A stretch of 64,000 bases of DNA. Source: Thalassia testudinum (lineage: Eukaryota; Streptophyta; Magnoliopsida; Alismatales; Hydrocharitaceae). The notes under the pieces are model-generated. The model was not told the origin of the DNA. It made no database searches and worked only from the letters and a program-made list of their open reading frames with translations. Below are positions 33,199-45,100 of this stretch, piece by piece (position 1 is the first letter of the stretch; the number at the start of each line of letters is the position of its first letter). The stretch covers positions 45,508,001 through 45,572,000 of the forward strand of contig JAZHRO010000039.1 in NCBI GenBank assembly GCA_037157565.1. Reading direction: 5' to 3'. A program made the translations under genes and the position numbers.

Positions 33199-36100
33199 TA
33201 ATTGGTTGAAATGAGTTAATCTTTTATTGAAAACCCTAGGCTCTCTTATATAAACAGAGACAAAAAAAAGGTAAAAGTACAGGAGTGTCCCTGAGGAGCT
33301 AAAAGGCCAAAAACCCATACAAATAATAAATAATAATATGTGCTAACACTCTCCCTCAAGTTGGAGCATAGATATCTATCATGCTCGGTTTGGAAACACA
33401 TGAATCAAATAAGGATCTGGCCAATGGCTTAGTAAAAATGTTTGCAATCTGATTAGATGTGACTGGTGTTGTATATAGTAGCCCCTTCTTAATGATATCC
33501 CCGGTATAATGACAATCAACCTCAACATTCTTCGTTCTCTAGTGAAATGCTGGGTTGTTGGCAATGAAGCTGGTTACTCTGTTATCACACCGCATCTTCA
33601 TTGGGCTAGAGAATTGTATCTACAAGTTAGTAAGGACTTGATCCATATCATCTCTACACTTGTCTAAGCCATGGCCCTGTACTCAGACTCGGCACTTGAC
33701 CTCGCAACTGTGCCTTATTTCTTGCTCCTCCACGTGATCAGACTCCCTGCCAAAAAGGTGTAGAACCTTGTAGTGGATTTGCGGTCCACATGACATCCGC
33801 TGTAGTCCGCATCTGAATAGCCAACCAAGGTCATAGAAGACCACTTGGAGAAGAGGAGACCCTTCCCAGGAGCCTTCCTGATGTACCAGAGCACCATCAA
33901 TGCTTCATCTCATCGCTGACATGTTGGCTTGGCCATGGACTGACTCAATCTCCCCATCACAAAGGAGATATCGGGCCTCGTGATAGTGAGATATAGTTGC
34001 TTGCCCACAAGCTGCCTGTACTGCCTGCTATCTACCAATTGTGCATCCTCATCATAAAGTGGCATCTTGGGGTTCATAGGAATATTGGCCTCCTCAGCCC
34101 CAAGCATACCCACCTCCTACAAGATGTCCAACGTATACTTCCTCTGGGACAGGATTACGCCCTTTTTGCTGCGAGCAACCTCAATACCAAAAAAATAGCA
34201 TAAAGCCCCCAAATCTTTCATGACAAACTGCTCTGCCAGAATGCTCTTAACAACACCCTACACGTCATCTCCTATGACAATTAAGTCATCAACATATACA
34301 AGAAGTACCATAGTACCTCATCCAGTCCTCCAGACAAAGAAAGAGAAATCAGTTGTCGATCTCCTGAATCTAGTTGCCTCTGCAACTTGAGACAACCTCT
34401 AGAACCATACTCTAGGACTCTGCTTAAGGCCGTAGATGGCCTTTCGTAATCGGCATACACATTCCCCCTAAGCCTCAAACTCAGGTGGCTATTGCATGTA
34501 GACTTCCTCTTGGAGATCACCATAGAGGAAGGCATTCTTCACATCTAGCTGATGCAAAGGCCAATCTAATTGAATTGCTACTGTGACTAGCACCTGCATC
34601 GTAGGAAGTTTGGCAACTGGTGAAAAGGTGTCAAAGAAGTCTACCCCATAGGTTTGGGTGAACCCCTTTGCCATGAGACGGGTTTTGTATCTGGAAATCC
34701 CTCCATCTGGGTTGTACTTCACAGTGAACACTCATCGACAACTAACAATCATAGCACCATTTGGAAGTGGAGTAAGCTCCCAAGTCCCACTGCCTCTAAG
34801 AGTTGCCATCTCGTCCTCCATGGTTGCTCGCCACTTCGGATCAAGCATGGCCTTGCGGTGAGTCGCTGGAATCTAAGTAGCAGCCAATGCCTGAGTGAAT
34901 CCTGCAAACCAGGGAGCTAAGCCATCAATAGCAAGTGCCCTAATTGTGGGATAAGTAGTGTAAGTCCGTGGTCTCTTCTGAATGAATATCGGAAGATCTA
35001 GATCATCACCTGTCACATTATCTATCTTATCCCTGTGATCAACACATGGCAAACATGCGTTAGTGTCTAAAGGACTCACTTGAGAATCCGATGGTAAAAG
35101 CAAGGGTGGGGGGCCCTAAAAAGTAGTATGAGGACAGACATATGTCTAAAGTGGCTCAGTCAGACGAGAAAAGGATAGCATAGCAGGTGATGGTGCAGTA
35201 GGGACAGGAATCTTGAGAAAACTCCCAAAGCGAGTGGGTGTAAATGGAATAGGTGCCATGTCACCCTCAGAAGGCATCGCAGCAGTAGAAGTAGAGAAGA
35301 AGGTATCGTCTCATGAAAAGTAACATTTGCTGAAATAAAATGCCGAGAAGTAATCAGATCAAAACATCAATACCCTTTTTGTGTCCGAGTATACCTAAGG
35401 AAAACACACTTAACTGCTCTCGATGCTAGTTTATCCCAACCCGATCCTAACAGTTGGACAAAAGTAACATAACCAAAAGTTCGAGGGGTGACATGAAATA
35501 GGGGTCTATTAGGATACATAACCTGCAATGTTCATGTAAAGTAGTATTAGACATCCTATTAATCATAAAACAGGTAATCAAAACTGCATCACCCCAGTAA
35601 AGAGAGGAGACCGAGTGGTGAATCAGCAATGTACTAGCAACATCAAGAATATGGTGATGATTCTCTCAGCAACACCATTCTACTAAGAGGTGTAGGGACA
35701 CGTGGTCTCATGGATAATGCCACAACTGAAAAAGAAAGTGAGTAATCTAGTAGTACAAAACTCTAAGGCATTATCAGACCGAAAACGTTTCACCAAACAA
35801 GAATGCTGAGTTTTATTTCCTTAACAAAATTTTCAATAATTTGTCCCACATCGGACTTATTCTTCAAGAGAAACATTCAAGAAACATGGGAAAAATCACC
35901 CATTAACACAAGATAATATTTGTTCCGAAGTTAATCAGGAGTACGACTGAGGCCCCAAACATCCATATGAATCAAATCAAACATAGCAATAGAAGAAACT
36001 GAAGTAAAAGTGGAAAAACTAGCCCTGTGGTGCTTGCCAACCTAACAAGCATCACAGGTGAGAGTAGTAGTGGAGGGTATGTGTGGCAAAACACGTCTAA

Positions 36101-38233
36101 GGCGATCAATAGGCAAGTGGCCAAGGCGGTGATGCCACTAGAGAGGAAATTCAGTAGAAGTAAGGCCTTAGGTAGCAGAAGCAACAACAACATTACGGCT
36201 CAAATGATATACGCCACGTTCCTCACGCCCTCCACCAATCGTCTTCCTAGTGAGCTTGTCCTTCAAGACACAAGAAGACGTATCAAATATAGCCTGGCAA
36301 TTCAGATTTCTAGTAATACTGCTAACATACAACAAACTCAATGGAAAGTCCGGCACATAAAAAACATCTGTTAGTCACAAAGTAGGAGATAAAGACATAT
36401 ATCCCTTGCCAACAAGTGGCGAATATCTCCCGTTTACCGCCTGTACAGTCTTGGCTGGTGTGACTCGTGCTAACGGAGAGAAAGATCCCCTGTTGCCACA
36501 TAGGTGGTTGGACGCACCAGAATCAATCAACCAATCACCAGAGGATAAGAGTGACGACATACCAACTGCAGGTGTCTTAAAGGAGGTGGCAATATATAGC
36601 TACAGTATTTGGAGGTTGAGAAGAGGATGCCTGAGTCAACTGAGCAATTTGCTGTTATAAGGTCTCAATCTCTATGCCAAGGGAGCTAACATCAGGACTA
36701 GGGAGAACTCCATCAGTGATCTCGGCTGCCTGATTGGCTAAGGGTGTCCTACCATGCTTTTGCTAGCATGTAGCCTCAGAGTACCCAAGTCTGCTATAGT
36801 AGGTACACAGAGTCCTAGTTCATGTATCAGAAGAGCGTCCGTGTCCGCGTCGACGTGTAGGAAGAGGAGCACCCTTGCTACGTCTAGGGATCACGGCCAA
36901 TTCGAATGTTTGAGCAACAGAGTCAGCAGTAGGAGTGCGCACTGATACTCTGTTGAGTTTACTAGAGGCCTCCTCCAAGGTAGGAAGTTCAAGAGAGGTG
37001 AGGGTCTGATCTCTAGCTATCGTATATTTAGATCCAAGGCCTGCTAAGAAAAGGGAGACTGCCAGCTATCTCCTAAAGCTCCTCCAGGACTCACAGGCAC
37101 ACCTTGGCAGATAGGAGTGATGCCTCTCCAGCATTCCCTTCATGAGAGAGTAATACTATGGCAGCATGAGTCCTTCCTAACACAAGTAGAAGAGGTCATA
37201 AAGGATCTTAAAAACACGTGCGGAGTTCTTGACATGTAAGTCTCACACAAGGACTCCTACATCTCCTTTGCTATGGAGTAGTAGATAATCTCATCTACTT
37301 GGGGAATAACTGTCTACCTAAGCCATGCCAGACCATGGCGTTGTTTCTATCCCAGTTGGCATTTGTGTTAATCTTGTTTGCAGGCTTCGGATCTGTAAGA
37401 ATGTGGCTCTTCCCATGACCCTTGATAGTTATGAGGACAGTCTAGGACCACCGTGGGTAATTGGTCTCATCTAACTTGACAATGGGATAGAAGAATGGAT
37501 TTTTAAGTACCTCGGTGTTCGAAATAGAGCTCGACGTCACCTCGAACTGATCATCTGAAGCCATCTTTGCAATCCGGAAGCCTCAATCAACCTCATATCA
37601 TCAAGAAAATATCAATAGATCTGAAACAGGACGTTTTCCAGATCTACATCTTCGTTGGAAACCTCCTTGGCGGGCATTAGCCTAGTTTGGGTGTGGGGGG
37701 AAAGCACTCAAGACGGCTCCAAGGGGGACTGAGGATTCCTCCCTACGTCTACGAGAGATGCAACCCCTAGATCAGGGCTGTAGACCCCCTCCTGTCAAAC
37801 GCAGTAGTTGCTGCTAAGTCTTGCAGTTGCCGCTGCTAGGTCTGCCTTCATCGCTTCTGTCGCCGCTGCCTCTATCGGCTGTTGACCGCCGCTACCTGTT
37901 GTTGTGACGCACGCTACCGCGCCGCTTGTTGCCGCTCGCTACGCGAGTGCGTGGGAAGACCTAATGACAATGATTCGCCGGTGCAAAGAGAGAGGGAGAG
38001 AGAGAGGGGTTCAGTGGTAGGGTTTCAAAGACCTTGGGGGTGGAAAATCTAGAGCCATGATTTAGGATAGGTGCTTTGATACTGAATTAGTAGAAATGAG
38101 TTAGTCTCTTATTGAAAACCTTAATCTCTGTTATATAGAGAGAGACCGGAAAAGGGTAAAAGTACAAGAATGCCCCTGAGGAGCTAAAAGCCCAAAAACC
38201 TATACAAATAACAAATACTAATATGTGCTAACA
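33199..38233 (-). mobile_element. decayed Ty1/copia element with ~150 bp LTRs
   Basis: The two short LTRs, 33199-33348 and 38083-38233, share the block TTTTAGCTCCTCAGGG and end in TGCTAACA (minus-strand start TGTTAGCACATA). On the minus strand the polypurine tract CTTGAGGGAGAG abuts the 3' LTR. GTATCAAAGCACC, a degraded form of the initiator-Met primer site, abuts the 5' LTR. The total of about 5.0 kb is typical of short-LTR copia elements. The flanks AAAGC and AAACT do not give a clear duplication. LTR differences are many, so the copy is old. Confidence 0.88.
33349..37564 (-). pseudogene. Ty1/copia gag-pol remnant
   Basis: Read from an ATG at 37564 on the minus strand, gag begins MASDDQFEVTSSSISNTEVL and meets a stop after about 43 codons. 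Further along, in copia order, are a protease with the DSGASNHLCG motif (about 36490-36524), an integrase C-terminal trace WGDAVLITCFMINRM (about 35580), and reverse transcriptase with [13 protein letters not shown]...DTFSPVAK (about 34600-34690), [19 protein letters not shown] (about 34490-34550) and an intact YVDD at 34285-34296. The RNase H region follows, with RPDISFVMGRLSQ and GYSDADYSGCHVDRKST (about 33750-33970). Many stops and frameshifts separate the blocks. It is clearly non-functional. The lineage is not assigned. Confidence 0.85.
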
Positions 38234-38419
38234 AAACTCAAGAGGGTTGGTTGTACTATAGGTTAATCTACCTACAAAGTAGCTTGGGATTAGTGTTTCC
38301 AAGTTGGGCTCGGGAAAAAATGGCAGATTAGGAGACTTGGGTAGATTTTTTTTTTGAGTAGGTAAATATGGTAGGCATATGATTTAATCCCATAACCTCT
38401 TAGATGCCACATATTAGTG
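38234..38419. other. short spacer between two mobile elements
   Basis: About 190 bases of unassigned sequence lie between the copia element and the TSD of solo LTR S1. Confidence 0.4.
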
Positions 38420-39135
38420 GTTTTTGTAGGTGTTGACGGAGGGGTGAGATTTGTGTGAAATGAAATAATACAGAAATATAAATATGACAATCACACAAGA
38501 AGCAATCTCACAAAGCACACAAAGGATTTTTAGGTGGAAACCAAAATCTGAGTTAAAACCACCACCTAAGCCTCTCGACTTATGATTTTCCAATCGATCT
38601 AATCGATCAAATTCACTATCCGAGTCACTTAAATGAGATTGACTCAACCTTAATACAACCACACTATTATGTACGAGGGTAGCATTTCTCAAAACCCTTC
38701 TTCTTCACGAGAAGTATTTTGTCTCGCGATAGAGATGGGAATTCGCAAAATGAATATCCGAACAAAAACTATTACAATATCCTATAGCGCCTCAAAGAAA
38801 ACGTCTTAAGGCTTAGCTACTATAGGCAATGATTACTTCCTTAAGATGGAAGTGAAGTGCGTAGCGAATCGGTGCTCTCAGATAAAGATTATGTAGATGA
38901 GAGAGCAAATGGCACTTCTAGCCCTTGAAACTTCTCTTTCAAAGACACAATATGAGTGGAAGTAGTTTCTCTAGGTGTGTTTAACAAAGGAAGGGTCCTC
39001 TATTTATAAATGACCTCAAAACCCTTAGAAATGTCTTGGAAGGCTTCTATAGCCGTTGGGAATAAATCCAGGACAAATCAGGCTGAAATCAGGATTATTT
39101 ATGATTCTAATAGGGTTATCAGACATCTGGATATA

Positions 39136-40886
39136 TGATGTAAACACATTTACACTACTTAAAATGTCTATTTATGCATGTTCTTAAGCATAGGATTGCA
39201 TTTCATGATATAAATATTGCATTACATGCATCATCTTGCATTTAGAGTAGTTTGAATAAAATGGAGGTTAATTGTCTCCTTTTATGTGCTTGGACAGGGC
39301 AAATATTTTATCGGGGCCTCGGATCAAAGATCCAACCGTATGGATATGATCAGGGCGACGATTGGAGTTCAACGACTCCAAGATCGCCCTAATCAGGCAT
39401 CCGTAGCATCAGATAGAGATCGGGGAACCCTAGAAGATCAAGGGCCAGGATGGTGTAAATCCGCACTTCAGATGGAAAATCCGACCACACGGATGAATTC
39501 GGATCGACGATCGCAGCCGAACGACACAAAAATCAAGTCAATCCGACATCCGTAGCACCATCTACAACTTCCAGAAGATGGACGGCCAAGATGGCGCCAC
39601 GTGGCGCCATCCCAGCCGCCCAATCGGCCGCAGGAGTCCTGTGAAGACCACGCAACGTCTCCTCTCCGCCGTTGGATCTCGATCCAACGGCTGCGGTCGC
39701 GCGCGTTTAAAAACGTCCGCGCGACCATTTCGCCCGCGTAGCGCAGCGGCGACGCAGCTGCGGGCGAAGCGGAGGTCGCGGGTTCGAGCCGCGGAGAGGG
39801 GGGCGAAGGCGCGGGCGAGCGGGCGCGCACGAGCGTCGGATGAAGATCCAACGGCCGCGCGCGCCCGATAGCGCCGACGCGCAATTGGACGCCCTGGTGG
39901 GCGCGCGATCGCACGCGGGCGGCGCGCTACGCAGCGGGCGCGGGCGCGATCTAAGCCGTCCGATCTCGCGATCGGACGGCTGAGACGACGCGGACGTGCG
40001 TCTGCGTTACGCGCGCAGGTAGCCGAGCGGGCGTGCGTGGCGCGGCGGCGACGGCGACAGCGGGGCTTTAGCGACGGTTTTATCCGTCACTAAAGACCCC
40101 TTATTTATTATTTTGAAGATGTAATGTCCATTTTGCCCCCACTCCTTGCAACTATAAAAGGAGACCCCCTCCATACGAAATTTTCATCCCTTCCTTCTCC
40201 TCTCTACCTCTCCAAAGCTCAAGAGAAGCTTGTCCCACACCCGGGATGCTTCTCGCGAGATAAAGTCCAAATTTTCGTCCCCCTTCGGAAGTGGATCCCG
40301 CGACGACGACGGCGTGCTGCTTCGTTCCCGTTCTTCTGCTTCGTCCTCCTTCGTCCCGCTTCGTTCTCCTTCGTCCAGGCGTCGTCCCGTCCGGCTCGTC
40401 CTCCAAGCGACCGTCGAGGAGGATTTCTCTCTCCCTATTCTTTTTACTGCTTTCTAGTATAGATTTACTGCTTTCTAGAGTAGTCTATTCGTCCTCCGAG
40501 CGATCGTCGAGGAGGACATTTCTCCCTCCATTCTTTTAATGCTTTCTAGAGTAATTGTTTTATGTTTTCTAGTTGTAATGAAAGAACTCTTTTATGATAA
40601 ATTCCTTGTCTATTCTACATCTCATTTTGATTTCCATGTATAGTATTCCTTCGCTCTCTCTCTCTCTTTTATTTGTTGTAGATACTTAGATAGTTTAAAT
40701 TGAATTTCTTTGTGACAAAATAAAAAGAAACGCGGAGTTTTTAAATCAAACGTTCGCCTCCCTGTGTTCGACCCGGAATTCTTATTTCGGTATAAATTTT
40801 ATTTGTTGAACGCGAATCCTTCGCTTTCGAACTACAACGACGGGTTTTCCAAAACCAAACACGTTAGCGTAGATTCTCGCTCAACA
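39136..40886 (+). repeat. 5' LTR of the Athila element
   Basis: The TATA box is TATAAAAG at 40153-40160, which puts U3 at about 1.0 kb. The block 39560-40110 is very GC- and CpG-rich and contains several perfect or near-perfect palindromes (39590-39611, 39669-39692, 39954-39981 and 40062-40100). Frames inside the LTR are not genes. Confidence 0.95.
40153..40160 (+). promoter_or_regulatory. TATA box of the Athila 5' LTR
   Basis: TATAAAAG stands about 50 bases after the CTTTAG..GACGG hairpin. The same box is at 50226-50233 in the 3' LTR. Transcription of the genomic RNA would start some 30 bases downstream. Confidence 0.75.
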
Positions 40887-40889
40887 TTT

Positions 40890-40907
40890 TGGCGCCGTTG
40901 CCGGGGA
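40890..40907 (+). other. primer-binding site (Athila/Asp-tRNA type)
   Basis: TGGCGCCGTTGCCGGGGA is three bases after the LTR. The identical 18-mer occurs in reverse at 59713-59730 in the second Athila relative. Confidence 0.92.
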
Positions 40908-42147
40908 GGCAACGATTTCCGATCTTTTCTTCGCATTTCTTGCACTTTATTTGTTTTCTAACTAGCTTTCTCTTGTGTCTATTATTTTGCAGAGACCTCC
41001 ATCAAGGAATCAACAAGCGGTAGACTGGAGTAAAGTGCAGTTGAAGACAACTGTAAGTGCTCCCCCATTCTTTCCCCCTCCATAGATTTCATTCGCCACA
41101 TTAAATCCAAATTCCAATTAACCTAGGTGTTTGCATAAATCCTAGGAATAGTTTGGTTGTTTGGATTTCTACTCACACTCATTTCACCCTCATTCATAAA
41201 AAAAAAAATAATAATAATAATAACAAAAAGATAATTTTGTGGGGTAACTTTCAACAAACACACAACACACACCCACATTCAAGGCACTTGATTAACTTGA
41301 TTTGTTTTCTACTCAACCGGGTTCTGATCTGTGGAACCGGTACACACAGAGCAACACATAACAGAGTAGAAATCATTCTAGGTTAACCATCTTTGAGTGC
41401 CTAACTTAGTGGTGCAATTGTGGCCAATTGTTTGAGTTGTTTGGGCCGCACCACTTTATTTAAAACCAACTCATCAAGTAGCTCCTCCTTAGGGTTTTCA
41501 ATCTAGGTATATTCTAGGCACTCCGCTTTCTTTCTGATTTTAAAGGAAAACTATCTTCACCCGTGTTTTACAACTTGGTTTGCCTAGAAATTTGATTGCA
41601 ATTCACCTAATTTGAAACCCTAAAAGCTACTTAAGCAGGATTTGAACATTAAAATTCACACATTATAAATAATCTTGCTTGAAAACCCTGGTTGTGCACA
41701 CACTTACACAAATTTCAATCAATCATTAAGGGCACAACCCATTATAAGGGCCCATCACATTCCATAAGCACCACAATCCCAGGCTGTATTAAAATTGAGT
41801 AGACGTTGGCCCTAAGGTTTGATTCGCTCTTCAAGGCCTAGTCTGAGATTGTTTTTGATTAACCTACTTGTACTGATTAATCTGATGTCTAGCTAGGGGA
41901 GTAGCGTCAAACGACCGCGGCTGGGGGGTACACTAGGAACCGGAGGCGAAAGCCAAAGGAAGAACCTTCTCCCCAGTCCCTCCTTCTAACTGGTTGGATT
42001 ATACAGACGCAAGTAGAGTAAATCAGTTACAGTCTTAAGGCTGGTATTGGGAGTCAGTAGATCCTTAGGCTACCTCACTTAAGGACAGCCTTGTTTTGTT
42101 GTACTGCAGGGTCCCTATCCCCGGTCCTTCCGACCTACTCCTAGTTT
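40908..42147 (+). other. untranslated leader of the Athila element
   Basis: This 1.24 kb stretch before gag has no long frame. It holds an A-rich/AAT microsatellite at about 41199-41224. A GT-rich start of the coding part follows at 42120. It should carry the packaging signal, but none can be seen directly. Confidence 0.6.
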
Positions 42148-45100
42148 ATGCTGGGAAGACGGTCATTGAATCCCAGATTAGAAGGACCATTAGAACATTC
42201 TAGGAGGCGCAAGTTAGATTTTGGTCAATTTGATCCCATGGCCGAACAACAGCCTCTTCTGCCTGGAAATCCACAGGAAGAATTTCGAAGGCAGCTGGAA
42301 CAAATGCAGAGAATGCAAGAATGGTTCCAGAGAATGCAGGGCGTTCAGCCCTTGAAGGATTTTTATGATCCTTCAAATTACGGGGAACGTCCCGGCGTCC
42401 AGATTCCAGCCGGTGACGTAGAAATCAAGCCCCAGGTGTTAAGCCTGATTAAACATTATCATGGGCTTGGCTCCGAGGATCCGTTTCAACACTTGGAGGA
42501 CTTGACCACTTTGGTCCAGACCACCAAGTCTCGAAACGTAAACGAGGAGCAAATGATCATGAGGCTCTTCCCTCACTCTCTTAGGGATAAGGCCGCGCAT
42601 TGGTATAGGACAATAGGAAGACCAATTACAACTTGGAATGAGTTGAAATCGGCCTTTCTGAAGAAATTTTTCCCAGTCGGTCGTACCAATGCTTTAAGAC
42701 GGGCAATCACTACTTTTACCCAGCGGCCGGGGGAGCAGTTTCATGTGGCCTGGGAGCGATTCCAGGACTTATTGCGGAGGTGTCCACACCACGAGGTGCC
42801 GAAATGGCAACTCGTGCAGATTTTTTATCATGGGTTGACTGAACAACTCAGAAACCATGTGGATGCTTCTTGCGGAGGCAATTTCCTTAATAAAGATGCA
42901 GATAGTGCACATGATTTATTTGAGGAAATGAGTGAGAATTCAATAAATCATGCCTCCATGGATACTTTTAACCGGTCCCAACAACCCAGATCAAATGTCA
43001 ATGAAGTCCATGACTCTCATTCATTTGATATGGAATTGATTTGTAATAAACTTGACAAAGTGGACTTGGTTGCTAAAAGAATGGAAGAGTGGATGGCTGG
43101 CAATTCTATGAACAACTCTCAATCCACTCAATCCCAAAATTCGGGATTCCATTCTTCACGAGCTCTTTCTGGACGGGAGTTCGTGAATCAACTTGATGCG
43201 ACTCAACATATGAGTCAGCATTTTTCGGAACCCCATGGGTTCCCAACTGGGGCCTTTGATCCCAGTTTTTCTAATCCTTCCTTTTCTTTCTCTCCATCCT
43301 CACTTTATGAGGATGTCTGTGCTGTACAAGAGAATGCTAGATCCAACCCCTACTCGAATGCCTATAATCAAGGTTGGAGAAACCACCCTAACTTCTCTTG
43401 GAAAAATTCGGGGCAACAGACCCAATTCCGACCCAGCAATTATGCTCCGCAACGACCAATGGGTCAGGGTCAAGTATATACTCAGTTGCCTCCGAATCAG
43501 GTCAATCAGCCAGCTTGGAATGTCCGTCAACCCGCAGGGCAGGCTGATTTGAACCATCAAATAGTAGAGATGCAAGGATCTATGCTCCAGCTCATGCAGC
43601 AAATGAAAAACTCACTGGACAACTTGCAATCCGGGCTCATTGCTAACTCTCGCCAACCCGGATCTCTACCATCCCAACCCGTACCCAACCCACGAAACAT
43701 TACAAATTCGGGCAATCAAGCCCAAGGGTACGGAAATCAGAGGGACCCACACGCGCATGCTCAGGTGGTTGAGCAGGGTTCCTCATCTTCTTCTTCTGTA
43801 AATCAACAATTCATGGTCAATCAAGCCCCTCCAATCTTTCCTAACCCTCCTCAAGACCCAAATTCTTACGCTTCTGCAAATTCTGTCACTTTGAGAAGTG
43901 GTAAGAAGACTCAGGATCCACAACCACATTATTCTAATCTTTTGAATCCTGAAGAATCTGAGGAGAGAGAAGAGAATTCTAAAGGAGAAATCAAGGCTCA
44001 GGAATCCGATTCCAAAGATCTGACTCGTGTTCCTTTTCCTGAAGCCTTAACCAAAGCAAAGAAGAAGAAGTCTGTTGATAGCAATGAGGAGCTTCTGAAT
44101 TTATTTAAAAATGTTGAGATCAATATCCCGCTCCTTGATGCTATCAAGCACATACCGACTTATGCAAGATTTTTAAAGGAATTATGTACACAAAAGCGTA
44201 AGTCGAGAGAATCTGTTCCGAGGAAGGTGGTACTCTCCGAGCAGGCTAGTTCTGTTATCCTGCACTACCTCCCTCAGAAAAGGAGAGATCCTGGTGCTCC
44301 TTTGATTTCTTGCGTTATCGGAGATTACACATTTGATAGAGCACTTTTGGATCTCGGTGCATCCATCAACCTAATTCCGACTTCTCTTTACGAGAAGTTT
44401 GGGTTAGGCGAACTTCGGCCAACTTCAGTAACGCTACAGTTAGCGGATCGTTCGGTCACAAACCCGCGAGGCGTTATTGAAGATGTTATAGTTAAGGTCA
44501 AGGATTTTTATTTTCCTGTAGATTTCCTTGTCCTTGACATGGATGTACCAGATAATCTGAGGAACACGCCCATCATTCTGGGGCGTCCGTTCCTGGCTAC
44601 CGCAAAGGCCAACATTAATTGTGAAAGCGATAGCATGGAAATCGCCTTTGGGGACCAACGTATGAAATTAGATATTTTTAAGGCGATCAATAAATTTGAG
44701 GATTGTGGAGTTATTGAGGAACTTGATGAGGATAATATTAATATTGAAACTTGTTTGACAGTTTCTTCAATTGAAAGTTCCTCTTTGGTTGATGAATTTG
44801 ACCCGCAACCCTCTGACTTAACATCTTCGGAAGAGGTTACTGATTTTGTCCACTCACAACCTCTCCCTCTTGTTGAATCTTCAGCATCTACCCGACCATC
44901 AATCATCACCCCACCCCAGCTCAAATTGAAACCATTGCCCGAGAATTTGAAATATCAATTTTTAGGACCTCAGAATACGCTCCCTGTGATTATCAGTGCT
45001 AAATTGACAAAGGAGCAAGAGATTAAATTGATTAAGGTTCTAAAGGAACATAAGGAGGCAATTGGTTGGACCATTCATGACCTTAGGGGGATCGAGCCAT

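Noticed and set aside
39286..39914. Frames repeated identically at 39286/49359, 39578/49651 and 40124/50197
   Set aside because: They occur twice because the two Athila LTRs are nearly identical. They are untranslated LTR sequence.
44508..44924. 138-codon minus-strand frame inside Athila pol
   Set aside because: It is an antisense shadow of an intact, well-conserved polyprotein frame.
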